The notes: a model not told the origin generated them from the sequence alone. DNA of 64,000 nucleotides from Enterovibrio qingdaonensis (GCF_028683135.1 NZ_JAJUBB010000002.1:372001-436000); one strand, 5' to 3'; counted from the stretch's first letter, positions 8,094 to 17,611 are shown. Translations and numbers: made by a program.

Positions 8094-9569
8094 ATGAAAT
8101 ACGGAAGTTTAATTAAGGGCGCAACCATTATTGATGGCCAGAATCAGCCTCCATTTGTGGCGGATGTGGCCATTGTTGATGAAAACATCGTGGCAATTGG
8201 TCAGTTGGATCCGTCCAATGCCGATAGCATTATTGATGCGAATGGCCTTGTGTTGAGCCCAGGCTTCATTGACGTACATACGCATGATGATACCAACGTA
8301 ATAAGAATGCCTGAGTGTGTGCCTAAGATATCTCAGGGTGTAACAACCACCATTGTTGGTAATTGTGGGATCAGCGCATCCCCTGCGGTGTTAACGGTTG
8401 CGCCGCCTGATCCCATGAACTTATTGGGTGAGCAGCAAGACTTCAAATATCCCAACTTTGCCAGCTATGTCGATGCAGTCAATCAAGCACAGCCAGCCGT
8501 AAATGTTGCCGCATTGGTCGGGCATACGACGTTAAGAAATAACGTCATGGACGATCTTTATCGTACTGCGACACCTGAAGAAATTCGAGAGATGAAGGTG
8601 CAACTAAGGCAAGCACTGAGCGAAGGTGCGCTGGGGTTGAGCACAGGTTTGGCATACGCCAGTGCAAAGAGCTGTGATGAACACGAAGTGCTGGCGTTGA
8701 CGCAAGAACTGACGCGAGCGAATGCCATCTACACCACACACTTGCGGACAGAGTTTGAAGGCATTTTGGATGCCATGGATGAAGCGTTTCGCGTAGGAAT
8801 GGCAGCGAAAGTCCCGGTTGTTATCTCTCACCTCAAATGTGCAGGAGCAGGAAACTGGGGGAGAACAACCGACGTCTTGAAGAAGATAGATCACGCTCGT
8901 CAGTCTCTGGACGTGGGTTGTGATTGTTACCCCTATACCGCGAGCTCTTCGACGCTAGATCTCAACCAAGTTACTGACGAATACCCGATATTTATCACTT
9001 GGTCTGTTCCTCATCCTGAATTGGCGGGGCAGTTGCTGTCTGACATTGCATGCGATTTGGGTTTGAACTTGCTTGACGCCGCGAAAGTGCTTAAACCTGC
9101 GGGTGCGGTTTATCACAATATGGATGCGCAGGATGTAGAGCGGGTACTTAAGTATCCACTGACCATGATTGGCTCTGACGGTTTACCAAATGACCCACAC
9201 CCACACCCGCGCTTATGGGGTGCTTTTCCGCGCGTGTTGGGCTATTACTGCCGTGAGCGCAAACTGTTTCCTCTCACCACCGCCATTCACAAGATGACAG
9301 GCTTGTCTGCACAGCGCTTTGCTCTCGTTAAGCGCGGTGAAATTAAAATCGGTAACTTTGCTGATCTCGTGTTGTTCGACCCAGACGAAATCATTGATAC
9401 CGCCAGTTTTCGCGAACCGAAACAGGCAGCGAAAGGAATTCACACCGTCTGGGTCAACGGAAAAATCAGCTATCAACAATCAACAGGCGTTCAGGGACGA
9501 CACGGCCGTTTTCTACGGCGTAAAAATACTGAACTTGCTAGCAGTAAATTAATGGAGATAAATTCATGA
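8094..9569 (+). CDS. N-acyl-D-amino-acid deacylase (D-aminoacylase)
   Basis: Zinc amidohydrolase that removes the acyl group from N-acyl-D-amino acids in the cytoplasm. The start used is the ATG at 8094 with GAGG 5 nt upstream, giving a start (MKYGSLIKG) like the family; the frame also opens at TTG 8037 (AGGAA upstream), and ATG 8091 is another option. Visible signatures: metal-binding DVHTHDD, NCGISA, ISHLK with the metal-site His, and the family-specific SDGLPND, HPHPRLWGAFPRVLGYY near the C-terminus. Length of about 491 residues is close to known D-aminoacylases (about 480). The stop overlaps the next start (ATGA), so the two genes are coupled. Likely used to recover D-amino acids from peptidoglycan or environmental material. 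Confidence 0.9.
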   Translation: MKYGSLIKGATIIDGQNQPPFVADVAIVDENIVAIGQLDPSNADSIIDANGLVLSPGFIDVHTHDDTNVIRMPECVPKISQGVTTTIVGNCGISASPAVLTVAPPDPMNLLGEQQDFKYPNFASYVDAVNQAQPAVNVAALVGHTTLRNNVMDDLYRTATPEEIREMKVQLRQALSEGALGLSTGLAYASAKSCDEHEVLALTQELTRANAIYTTHLRTEFEGILDAMDEAFRVGMAAKVPVVISHLKCAGAGNWGRTTDVLKKIDHARQSLDVGCDCYPYTASSSTLDLNQVTDEYPIFITWSVPHPELAGQLLSDIACDLGLNLLDAAKVLKPAGAVYHNMDAQDVERVLKYPLTMIGSDGLPNDPHPHPRLWGAFPRVLGYYCRERKLFPLTTAIHKMTGLSAQRFALVKRGEIKIGNFADLVLFDPDEIIDTASFREPKQAAKGIHTVWVNGKISYQQSTGVQGRHGRFLRRKNTELASSKLMEINS

Positions 9570-9958
9570 CAATTAAACGATATGGCAGCGAAGGTGGCAC
9601 CGGTACCGGTGGGCAGCATTTGCCTTTTTCTCGAGCGACGGAGGCCGGCGGCTTTTTGTATGTGTCTGGCCAAACGCCAATGATTGATGGAGAAGTGGTA
9701 GAAGGCGGTATTGTCGATCAATCCCGTCTCGCGATTCAAAACTGTGTCGACATCATGGAAGAGGCGGGTTACACCTTGGCGGATGTTGTGCACGTCAAAG
9801 TGGTGTTAACTGACTCGCGCTATTTCCAATCCTTCAACAAGGTGTTTCAAGAGTTCTTTGGTGCGCATCCGCCAGCCAGAATTTGCATGGTTTGTGATTT
9901 GGTTGTTGATGTGAAAGTGGAAGTAGACGTGACGTGTTACCGCGCGGATCGCGTTTAA
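9566..9958 (+). CDS. RidA/YjgF family protein (enamine/imine deaminase-like)
   Basis: 130 residues, the usual RidA length. Typical segments: LPFSRATEAGGFLYVSGQTP, then ALK-like helix AIQNCVDIMEEAGYTLADVVHVKVVLTD, and the end PARICMVCDLVVDVKVEVDV. Most RidA proteins use an Arg in a P-A-R-x-x-x-x-V motif, and PARICMV fits. RidA members hydrolyse reactive 2-aminoacrylate or related imines. Coupling to a D-aminoacylase by ATGA suggests handling of imines from D-amino acid breakdown. Confidence 0.85.
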   Translation: MTIKRYGSEGGTGTGGQHLPFSRATEAGGFLYVSGQTPMIDGEVVEGGIVDQSRLAIQNCVDIMEEAGYTLADVVHVKVVLTDSRYFQSFNKVFQEFFGAHPPARICMVCDLVVDVKVEVDVTCYRADRV

Positions 9959-9988
9959 TCCTATAAAGCCCTACACCAAAGAGCCCTT

Positions 9989-10015
9989 AGCCGCGGATGA
10001 GAGTCAGCGGCTTTG
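9989..10015 (+). terminator. Weak terminator hairpin after the RidA gene
   Basis: AGCCGC-GGA...TCA-GCGGCT with one mismatch, followed by TTTG rather than a full U-run. Nearly the same sequence as the hairpin at 7803-7840, including the GATGAGAGTCAGCGGCT core. Confidence 0.55.
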
Positions 10016-10060
10016 TGCAAAAAAGAGGGGCAGTGAACAATTTTGGTGATGGTGACGAGT

Positions 10061-12001
10061 TTATGCACTGCGGGCCAAGTCTTCTCTCAAGGGAACAGGG
10101 GGCGAAATATAGCCAAAATACCCATCAATTTGGGTGTCAGAAAATAGCGCGAGTTGCTGTTTATACTCTACCGCAGAGATAATGACCTCAATACCTAGAC
10201 TTGATGCCATTTTTATCATTGGCTTAAGCAGAAGATGGTTGTTGTCGTCTTCACAGTGCTCTAAGAACGAGTGATCGAGTTTTATAAAGTCAGGCTTCAA
10301 GGATTTCAGGTAAGTGATTGAGGATAAGTGCTGTCCGAACCTATCTATACCGAAGCGGATACCTTCATGCTTCAACATTGCGCAGGCTTTTTCACAATCA
10401 TTAAGATGCAGACAAACTAGCACCTCGGCAAACTCGAAGTAGATTCGATCCTTCAATTTATTCTTCCTAACTTTATCCACCAACCACGTTATAAATCGAA
10501 AGTCTTTGACACTGCTGGGCGTCAAATTGATAGACAGTGGCGGAATGGTTGGGTCATTCCTCAATATATCCATGGTGTGTGATATGACGCATTGGTCGAA
10601 CTTTGTAGACAATGAAAATCGTGAAAGGTCTGAAATGAGATTGGATGCAGGGATAGATTTATTACCGAGTAGGATATGGGCGTACACTTCGTAATGTTGG
10701 GTAGTATGAGCCGAATTGGAAAAAATGGGCTGAACCATCAAATTGAACGCATTGTTACAAACGGCATCCTCAAGTTGTGACCTCAATGTCGTCTGTGAAT
10801 ACTCATAGAGTGTTTCGGAAAAATGAAAAACGGATTGCGTGTCTTCTGCATGCTGTAACGCGTCATTCGTACGTGACAGTAAGGAGGAGACTGTGTCGCC
10901 GCTCTGTTTTTCGGCAATGCCAATGGTGTATGCATTTGCTGCAGGCAAACCATTGTTTAGCACTTCATTGTTAAAGGCTCGGATGAGCTTACTCAGGATC
11001 GTTCTCGCTTCTTTTTCATGAACGCTGGGGATGAGAATGGCAAGCTCAGCTTTGCCAAGCCTAGCGGCAAAGGCATCGTGAGAGCGTGGAATTACGTTTT
11101 GAAGTGCGATGTTCAAAGAGCGCATGCAATCATTTAAACTCTTCGCGCCCTCATTGTGTTGGTCTGATTCCAGCCACCTAAGGTTGATGAGCATGACGAC
11201 ACCACAGTCCCCGTCTGAGAGCCAGCTTTCCAATTGCCTCATAAAAAAGCTTCTGTTTGGGAACCCTGAAGCTTGGTCGAACAAGTATTTCTGCCTGAGT
11301 GCGTTTATCTCTTCATTGAGTGTTTCAAACAGGCTGTGTAACTGAGATGACATCTCGTTGAATGCGTTCGTAAGCTCAGAAAGGTCGCTGGCTTTTGGGT
11401 CAGGTAATCTTGCTGAGAAGTCGAGTTTTGCAATGCGTTTGGCTTCTTTAGTTATGCTAAGTACGGGTGAAAGGGCCCGTTTTAGCGTAAATCGAACAAG
11501 CAGGGTGGCAATAACAATGATGGATAAGGCAAAGAGTGTAAAAGGACCGGAAAGCTCCCAAAGTGCTAAATAGGCATAATCTGACGTGACGGTAATCGAT
11601 AATGTGGCAAGATCAGTCCAACCATTGTTGATGGTGGTTGTCATCCAAATTGGCTCTACGAAGCCCAAAGAGATAAACCACTCAGGTACCGTTTGAATTA
11701 CATCGCTTTGATATGTCCAATTCTGCAAATCACCATCGAACATCCACTGCAGTGTGACGTTTTGCAGCATGGTGCCTTCAGACATAACGGTTGAGAAGAA
11801 AATATCGCTTTTCTCTCGGTCACCCGTTTCTAATATCGGGATCAAAGCAACACTCATGTTTTGCAATGCACTGTTAGCATGAAGCTGCATTTCTTGTTTG
11901 AGAAAGGCGAGGTTAATTGCAAACTCGGCCACCGCTAAAACCGAGCAAAGGAGCAAGAGTATTCCAACCACAACAAGCGTAATTTTATTCGTTATCGTCA
12001 T
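10061..12001 (-). CDS. LapD-like inner-membrane c-di-GMP receptor (degenerate GGDEF-EAL)
   Basis: About 646 residues from the ATG at 12001 (GGA 10 nt upstream); a GTG at 12040 is an alternative start. Layout: TM helix (LVVVGILLLLCSVLAVAEF), periplasmic domain of about 120 residues, second TM (TLFALSIIVIATLLVRFTL), HAMP, GGDEF, EAL. Both enzymatic sites look dead. The GGDEF position reads GKAEL. In the EAL domain the signature is YEVYAHIL and the DDFG motif is DRFG, losing one metal-binding Asp. This is the LapD pattern: it binds c-di-GMP and signals outward by the periplasmic domain, normally sequestering the LapG protease. It is last in an adhesin/type I secretion operon, as in Shewanella bpf, but no lapG is beside it. 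Strong family call; output partner unknown. Confidence 0.85.
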   Translation of the reverse strand: MTITNKITLVVVGILLLLCSVLAVAEFAINLAFLKQEMQLHANSALQNMSVALIPILETGDREKSDIFFSTVMSEGTMLQNVTLQWMFDGDLQNWTYQSDVIQTVPEWFISLGFVEPIWMTTTINNGWTDLATLSITVTSDYAYLALWELSGPFTLFALSIIVIATLLVRFTLKRALSPVLSITKEAKRIAKLDFSARLPDPKASDLSELTNAFNEMSSQLHSLFETLNEEINALRQKYLFDQASGFPNRSFFMRQLESWLSDGDCGVVMLINLRWLESDQHNEGAKSLNDCMRSLNIALQNVIPRSHDAFAARLGKAELAILIPSVHEKEARTILSKLIRAFNNEVLNNGLPAANAYTIGIAEKQSGDTVSSLLSRTNDALQHAEDTQSVFHFSETLYEYSQTTLRSQLEDAVCNNAFNLMVQPIFSNSAHTTQHYEVYAHILLGNKSIPASNLISDLSRFSLSTKFDQCVISHTMDILRNDPTIPPLSINLTPSSVKDFRFITWLVDKVRKNKLKDRIYFEFAEVLVCLHLNDCEKACAMLKHEGIRFGIDRFGQHLSSITYLKSLKPDFIKLDHSFLEHCEDDNNHLLLKPMIKMASSLGIEVIISAVEYKQQLALFSDTQIDGYFGYISPPVPLREDLARSA

Positions 12002-12055
12002 GCTTAGTTCCATTTGTGGGGTTCTGGACGCATCAGTCACAAAACGTTTTAGGAT

Positions 12056-12655
12056 TTAGTCTTCTAATTCTGTGTATATGGTCCATTTCAACGGCGTAGT
12101 CTTGCTGCTCCCTTGAATGTTAGCGACGACGCGCCGATTACGTTCATGAGCCTCAGGTGTATCTGCCGTATCCAGTAATTGTTCTTCGCCATAGCCAACT
12201 GCTCGTATTCGGCTGTGGTTAATCCCGTGCTCGAACGAGAGCAGAAATGCGACGGCTTTTGCGCGCTTCAACGAAATCCATTTGTTGATATTGGCTTTTC
12301 CTCGCGCACTTGCATGACCTTCAATGGTGACGCGGGTGTAGGGATATTTCTTCAGGAGGTCTGCAACGCGTTTTATTTCTGGTAAGTGATCGGGTGTTAT
12401 TGATGATGAACCGTTCGTAAATTGGATTTTTAGCGTGATTTGCTTGTTAATCGTTTTGGCACCTGCGCACCCATGATTGTCGACGATTGCACCTTGTAAC
12501 GTGTTGCCACATGCATCTCGTTCTTGTATGACACCATCGAAATCAAGATCGCGAAGATCGCTAGGTTGTGCGAAGTCTTCAGGAAACGGCATGACCTTGT
12601 TTCCGCTGCATCCAGACAGAAGAATGAAAAGTAGGGTTACGAATATGACTCTCAT
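12056..12655 (-). CDS. OmpA-family outer-membrane lipoprotein of the adhesin operon
   Basis: 199 residues. A lipoprotein signal ends LLSGC. A short thrombospondin-3-like/Ca-binding segment follows (DLDFDGVIQERDAC ... DNHGC). The C-terminal OmpA/MotB peptidoglycan-binding domain runs from about residue 75 to 180, with VTIEGHASARGKANIN, SLKRAKAV and AVGYGEEQL (the canonical Asp of GHTD is replaced by Ala/Ser here). Its start overlaps the preceding TolC-like stop by 4 bp (ATGA). OmpA-like proteins occur at the same place in bpfA/lapA-type operons and may brace the secretion channel. Confidence 0.85.
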   Translation of the reverse strand: MRVIFVTLLFILLSGCSGNKVMPFPEDFAQPSDLRDLDFDGVIQERDACGNTLQGAIVDNHGCAGAKTINKQITLKIQFTNGSSSITPDHLPEIKRVADLLKKYPYTRVTIEGHASARGKANINKWISLKRAKAVAFLLSFEHGINHSRIRAVGYGEEQLLDTADTPEAHERNRRVVANIQGSSKTTPLKWTIYTELED

Positions 12656-14016
12656 TTTTGGTCTCCTCTTTTCTCTGGCACTTTTGGCGCAGAATTCACG
12701 GGAGGCTGAACCCGAAGAGATGAAAGCAAGTTTCCAGTAGCATTAAGTATCCGGTAATCCGCGACGAGGAGGTCATATTCCGCGGCGATATAGTCTTTTT
12801 TGGATTCAAAGACCTCATTCTCAGAGTCCAGTAAATCGATAAGTGTGCGTTGTCCAAGGCTAAATTGAAGTGTGTAAGCACTTTGTGTTTGTCTCGCAGA
12901 GATAACATGTTCTTTTAGGTACCCTAGCTGCTCAACAAGGTTGATCCGTGCGTTCCACGCCAATGTGGCTCCTTCAATAACATCCCTTACTGCCGTTTGG
13001 TTTACGTCTCTTGACTCCCCAATGCGATAGGCCATCTCCTTTTCAAATGCCGTATCCCTTCCGCCATTGTAAAGGTTGTAACGCACGCGAAGCATGGCTT
13101 GAATGTCGTTATCGTGGCCTAGTGTTCCGCCAATATCGTTATCCCAGCCACCGTTGATTTCCAAGCTGACCTCGGGGGAGTAAGCTGATTTTGCGGCATC
13201 ATGTTGATACTGCGCAGCAAGGATGTCTGAATTGGAAATTTTGAGGGTAGGGTGCGCTTTTTGCGCTGCAGACAGCGTTTGCTGTAGCGTCGGGGGAATA
13301 AAATCGGCATCAGGAACGGGAGGGATAAGGTTTTCAGGAGAAAGATTGACGACACGTACAAAGTTACTCTTTGCATCCATCAAATTGTTCTTTGCAACGA
13401 TCACGTTTGATTTCGCTCGCGCAAGTCTGCCAGTGATCTGGTAAAGGTCCGCAGCGGAACCTAATCCTGAGTCCGTTTTTTCTTTGATTTGACCATAGAT
13501 GGTTTTGTGGCTCTTTAAGTTTTCTTCAGAGAGTGATACCACTTCCTTCGCTTGAATATACTTGATATAGACTTTTACTGTTTTCAGAGCTTGCTCTTCA
13601 GAGACGGAGATAAGACGCCAATATGCTGAGGTTTCTTCTGCTTTTGAACGCTCGACCTCGTTCTGAGTTTGAAAGCCACTAAACAGTACTTGTCGAATAC
13701 TAATCCCTGCTTCGCCTGGATTAAGACTGTCATTTTCTCTGCCGCCAGCGCGAGTGGAAGGGCTGTCGGTCTGCTCCCAGCCATAGGCGGCGGTGATATC
13801 AACCGTGGGCAAGAACCCGGAGAATGCCTGTCCTATTTGTTCTTGTTGCGCTTTGTAAGCATTGAATGTTCTTCGAACTTCAGGGCTCGATGTCAGCGCA
13901 TTGGCAACTGCTTGCTCTAACGATTGAGAGAAGCTCACGGCCGGTATGGCCAATGCCACGGGCAAAGACCATACAATGCGCCTAGTTAAACGTGTGATGC
14001 TTAAAGTGTTATGCAT
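12652..14016 (-). CDS. TolC-family outer-membrane channel for type I secretion (LapE/AggA-like)
   Basis: 454 residues with a cleavable signal peptide ending near SFSQS. The body has the two-fold helical TolC repeat: LEQAVANALTSSPEVRRTFNAYKAQQEQIGQAFSGFLP-type opening, the GISIRQVLFSGFQT beta segment and its second copy AMLRVRYNLYNGGRD, and the end FSLGQRTLIDLLDSENEVFESK. Third gene in the adhesin, LapB-like, LapC-like, TolC order (28 bp after the fusion-protein gene), so it forms the outer part of the adhesin exporter and, in Lap-type systems, holds the N-terminal retention module of the adhesin. Confidence 0.9.
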   Translation of the reverse strand: MHNTLSITRLTRRIVWSLPVALAIPAVSFSQSLEQAVANALTSSPEVRRTFNAYKAQQEQIGQAFSGFLPTVDITAAYGWEQTDSPSTRAGGRENDSLNPGEAGISIRQVLFSGFQTQNEVERSKAEETSAYWRLISVSEEQALKTVKVYIKYIQAKEVVSLSEENLKSHKTIYGQIKEKTDSGLGSAADLYQITGRLARAKSNVIVAKNNLMDAKSNFVRVVNLSPENLIPPVPDADFIPPTLQQTLSAAQKAHPTLKISNSDILAAQYQHDAAKSAYSPEVSLEINGGWDNDIGGTLGHDNDIQAMLRVRYNLYNGGRDTAFEKEMAYRIGESRDVNQTAVRDVIEGATLAWNARINLVEQLGYLKEHVISARQTQSAYTLQFSLGQRTLIDLLDSENEVFESKKDYIAAEYDLLVADYRILNATGNLLSSLRVQPPVNSAPKVPEKRGDQK

Positions 14017-14043
14017 AGATACAAACTCCAGAGCACTGTTTAT

Positions 14044-15426
14044 TTATCGTTCTCGAAGTGCTGATTCTCGTGCGCGCAAAATAGGATTTAGTATGTAATC
14101 AAGTACGGTGCGTTTTCCTGTAACAATATCCACACTGGTGAGCATGCCAGGAATGATGGGCAAGTCGCCCCCGTCGCTATCAGCAAGGTTCGAGACATCG
14201 GTTCTCACTCTAACGAGATAGAAGCTATTACCTTTTTCATCTTGTGTTGTGTCGGCACTAATGTGCTCAAGTTTGCCTTTTAACCCGCCATAACGTGTGA
14301 AGTCATAGGCAGTGACCTTAACGACGGCGGGTAAACCGGAATGAAGGAATGCAATATCTTTAGGCTGGATCTTTGCTTCGATGAGCAGTTGATCTTCGGT
14401 AGGCACGATTTCTAGTATGTTGTCGCCGGGCTTTATGACACCACCTAATGTATTGATATGAATAGTTTTTATGGTGCCATTGACGGGGGAGGTGATGATG
14501 GCTTTGTCTACTTTGTCTTGTGCTCCAACTTTAGCTTGTTGGAGGCGAGAGAGCTTGGCTTCTAGCTCGCTTATTTGGGTTCGGTTTTCATTCTCAAAGG
14601 ACAGGACGGCTTCACGTCGTTTTAATATGGCCTCATCCTGCTGGGCTTTGAGCTTAGGCTGAAGTTGATAGAGAGCAGCAATTTCACCACGTATATCGTT
14701 AACTTTCCGTTGGAGTTTAAGCAGTTCAATTTCTGGGACAATTTTTTTCTTGGCGAGTGGCTTTGTTAGTTCATACTCTCTTGCTACCAGTTTTGCACTG
14801 CTTTCTAATGTTTTGATTTTGGTTCTTAGTTCTTTTATTTCTTGTTGTTTTTGAAGGACTTGTCGAGATTGGATGTCAATGTGGTTCCTCAGGCTATCAA
14901 GGTGGCCAAGATATTCAAGTTGTTGACGTTTTAATAACTCGGGAGCTTGATTTTTTAATTCATCAGGGAACACCAGTGGGGTAGGGTCAATCTGGATTTG
15001 ATCTTGCCAACCGACTTCTAGACCTTGCAGTTGAACGCTGTTTAATTCCTCTTGTAATCGGATAATGTTTGCGTTGAGGCTTGCATCCTCTTCTTCCTGT
15101 TGGGCGACATCTGAACGAAATCGTGTGTCGTCAATGTGAACAAGCGGCATTCCTTTTTCAACTACCATGCCTTCTTTGACGAACATCTCCTGTAATATTC
15201 CCCCATCAAGGCTCTGAATGAGTTGAACTTGAGAGGAAGGAATAACTTTACCTTCGCCCCGTGTTACTTGATCAAGCGATGACATCGCTGCCCAGGTGAT
15301 AAACGCTGCAACCATCACAATAATTAACCAGACAACCACGCGATATCTGCGGGGGACATCCATCATCATGGCCCCATAAACGTCGTCTGCCATGTCGAGG
15401 TGTTCTTGTTCTTTTGCCTTACTCAT
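14044..15426 (-). CDS. HlyD-family membrane fusion protein of type I secretion (LapC-like)
   Basis: About 460 residues from the ATG at 15426 (GGAG upstream in GGCGGAGTG). This start overlaps the LapB-like stop as ATGAGTAA; the frame extends further to 15504 but that would overrun the upstream gene. One TM (VVVWLIIVMVAAFITWAAM), biotinyl/lipoyl half (GEGKVIPSSQVQLIQSLDGGILQEMFVKEGMVVEKG), long coiled hairpin (about residues 150-300), second lipoyl half and beta-barrel (ITSPVNGTIKTIHINTLGGVIKPGDNI, PTEDQLLIEAKI). It bridges the ABC exporter and TolC in the periplasm. Confidence 0.93.
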   Translation of the reverse strand: MSKAKEQEHLDMADDVYGAMMMDVPRRYRVVVWLIIVMVAAFITWAAMSSLDQVTRGEGKVIPSSQVQLIQSLDGGILQEMFVKEGMVVEKGMPLVHIDDTRFRSDVAQQEEEDASLNANIIRLQEELNSVQLQGLEVGWQDQIQIDPTPLVFPDELKNQAPELLKRQQLEYLGHLDSLRNHIDIQSRQVLQKQQEIKELRTKIKTLESSAKLVAREYELTKPLAKKKIVPEIELLKLQRKVNDIRGEIAALYQLQPKLKAQQDEAILKRREAVLSFENENRTQISELEAKLSRLQQAKVGAQDKVDKAIITSPVNGTIKTIHINTLGGVIKPGDNILEIVPTEDQLLIEAKIQPKDIAFLHSGLPAVVKVTAYDFTRYGGLKGKLEHISADTTQDEKGNSFYLVRVRTDVSNLADSDGGDLPIIPGMLTSVDIVTGKRTVLDYILNPILRARESALRER

Positions 15427-17611
15427 TGTTTGCACTCCGCCTCGGTTCGTTGTCAGACCCTTGACCTTGAGAAAGTTTCTTAAGCACAACATCCCTTGGC
15501 CCATCCAGAAAAATGCGCCCTTTTTCTAGCACCACAACACGGTCGACAATGTCTAAGAGCGACATCTTATGAGTAACGAGCAATAGTGTTCTTTCTTTGC
15601 TCACCTGATGCATGGCACGAATAAATTGTTTTTCAGCAAAGGCATCCATAGAGGATGTAGGTTCGTCCATCAGCAAAATTGAAGGGTCATTCAAAATGGA
15701 GCGAGCTAAAGCAACGGCTTGACGTTGCCCTCGTGAGAGAGATTCACCTCGTTCACCGACTTGTTTATCAAGCCCCTGAGAGTCCAAAGATGTAAATTGG
15801 CTGACGCCTGAGAGTTGAACGGCGCGAATGAGTTGATGTTCTGTGACTTGGCGTGTGCCAAAGAGGATGTTGTCGCGAATTGTGCCGTGAAAGAGTGTGA
15901 TATCTTGAGGCATGTAGCCTACATTGCGACGGAGGTCGGCAGGGTGGATCTGCTTAGAGTCGATACCGTCAAACCTCAAACTGCCTTGCGTTGGATGATA
16001 AAGTCCGGCGCACATTTTAAGCAACGTGGTTTTCCCAGAACCATTTTTCCCAATGATGGCGACACTCTCACCTTCCGTAATTTTGAGCGAGCAAGGGTAG
16101 AGGACAGGTTCTTCGGTTTCTTGAAAGGTAAAACTGACGCCGGACGCTTCAATTTGGCCTTTGAGTTTTTGTCGGCTAATCAAATGCCCTTTATCTTCAA
16201 ACTCATCGTTTTGTTCCATTAGCGCATCGAGTTGGCGAAGAGAGCTGGCCGTCTGATTTGATCGCGTAAGCAAGTTGGCTAACTGTGCCATCGGGGAGAC
16301 GACTCGACCGGAGAGCATGACAGCAGCGATAATCCCACCCATAGAAATATCCCCTTTCGAGACGAGGTATACCCCTAAGATCACCACCACGACTGAGGTC
16401 ATCTGCGTAATAAACGTGGCGAGGTAGGACACGGATTGAGATATCTTTTTGACCTTTAATCCCCATGTCGCTGAATGCGCGATCATTTGCTGCCATGTTT
16501 TTTGAACGATGCCTTCTGCGAGGTTCGCTTTGATGGCTTCCATGGCAGAGAGACTTTCAATTAAGTGTCCGTTTTTTAGTCCAGCGAATTTGTTGCTTTC
16601 TTCAATAGCGTCTCGAAGCTTGGGTTGAATCGCAAAGGCATAGCCAATAATGATGATGCCTGAAGCCAAAGGAACGACGGCCAAATCTCCCGCGAAAATA
16701 TAGATGATAAATAGAAAGAAGATAGCGAAGGGAAGGTCTACCAACGCAGTGACAGTGGTTGAGGTCAGCATTTCCCTCACGCTGTCAAATTCGCTGATTT
16801 GTTTTGCCATTCCCCCTACGCTGGGGCCACGTTTTTCAAGCGGTATACCAATGGATTTTGCAAACAAACGAGATGAAATGACGATATCGATTTTCTTCCC
16901 CGCGTTGTCTATCAACATGCTTCTCACGTAGCGTAGGACGTAATCAAACGCAAAAACCAATGCGGCTCCGCTAGCGAGAACCCATAAGGACTCAAAGGCT
17001 TGGTTAGGCAGGATCTTGTCGTATACGTTCATCATGAACAGCGGTGAGACTAACGCAAAAATGTTGACGATGACTGAAGCGAGAAGGGCTTCGCGGTAAA
17101 TAGGGGCGGCTTCCCAAAGCATCGAATACAGCCAGTGACCTTTTTTTGTATGTTGGTGAATATCGACACTTCGATCGCCCCGATACTGCTTTTTGATCAA
17201 TATGGCATAGCCGACGTACTGTGCTTCGAGATCTTCCAAACTCAGTGTGGTTTCTCCACCTGTGTCCGGCAATTGAATAACCGCTTGTTCGTTTTCATTG
17301 TCCAAAGAGCGCAAAATACAGGCTTTATGATCGGCTAATAGCAATACGCAAGGTGTGAGCATGTCGCCTATCGTATTGAGTGGTTTTCTTGCTATTTTGG
17401 AAACCAACCCAGCTCGGGATGCGGCTTGTGAAAAAAACTCTGGTGTGAGGCGTGCGTCTCTCATCGGTAAACTGGCGACTAACGCCTCGGCTGAGCATGG
17501 GGACCCGTAGTACTCAGTGAGTATCACCAAGCAATCCAGCAATGGATCCTCTGTGGTTTGGACTGAACTCGGAATGCTCCACTGAGGTTTTACATTATCG
17601 GCTAATCGCAC
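15419..17611 (-). CDS. Type I secretion ABC exporter with C39-like domain (LapB-like)
   Basis: 730 residues, GTG start at 17611 preceded by TAAGGG. The N-terminal 130 residues are a peptidase-C39-like domain (DPLLDCLVILTEYYG); it lacks the Q...C-G-x-x...H pattern of active proteases, as in LapB/LssB exporters where it only binds substrate. Six TM helices lie between about 160 and 450. ATPase: Walker A GKNGSGKTT, signature LSRGQRQAVALAR, Walker B ILLMDEPTSSMD, switch VTHK. It lies 16 bp after the adhesin stop and exports that adhesin. Confidence 0.93.
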   Translation of the reverse strand: MRLADNVKPQWSIPSSVQTTEDPLLDCLVILTEYYGSPCSAEALVASLPMRDARLTPEFFSQAASRAGLVSKIARKPLNTIGDMLTPCVLLLADHKACILRSLDNENEQAVIQLPDTGGETTLSLEDLEAQYVGYAILIKKQYRGDRSVDIHQHTKKGHWLYSMLWEAAPIYREALLASVIVNIFALVSPLFMMNVYDKILPNQAFESLWVLASGAALVFAFDYVLRYVRSMLIDNAGKKIDIVISSRLFAKSIGIPLEKRGPSVGGMAKQISEFDSVREMLTSTTVTALVDLPFAIFFLFIIYIFAGDLAVVPLASGIIIIGYAFAIQPKLRDAIEESNKFAGLKNGHLIESLSAMEAIKANLAEGIVQKTWQQMIAHSATWGLKVKKISQSVSYLATFITQMTSVVVVILGVYLVSKGDISMGGIIAAVMLSGRVVSPMAQLANLLTRSNQTASSLRQLDALMEQNDEFEDKGHLISRQKLKGQIEASGVSFTFQETEEPVLYPCSLKITEGESVAIIGKNGSGKTTLLKMCAGLYHPTQGSLRFDGIDSKQIHPADLRRNVGYMPQDITLFHGTIRDNILFGTRQVTEHQLIRAVQLSGVSQFTSLDSQGLDKQVGERGESLSRGQRQAVALARSILNDPSILLMDEPTSSMDAFAEKQFIRAMHQVSKERTLLLVTHKMSLLDIVDRVVVLEKGRIFLDGPRDVVLKKLSQGQGSDNEPRRSANNE

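Noticed and set aside
15419-17611. Bacteriocin exporter with an active C39 leader peptidase
   Set aside because: The N-terminal domain lacks the catalytic Cys/His pattern and the cargo gene beside it is a giant C-terminally targeted adhesin without a GG leader.
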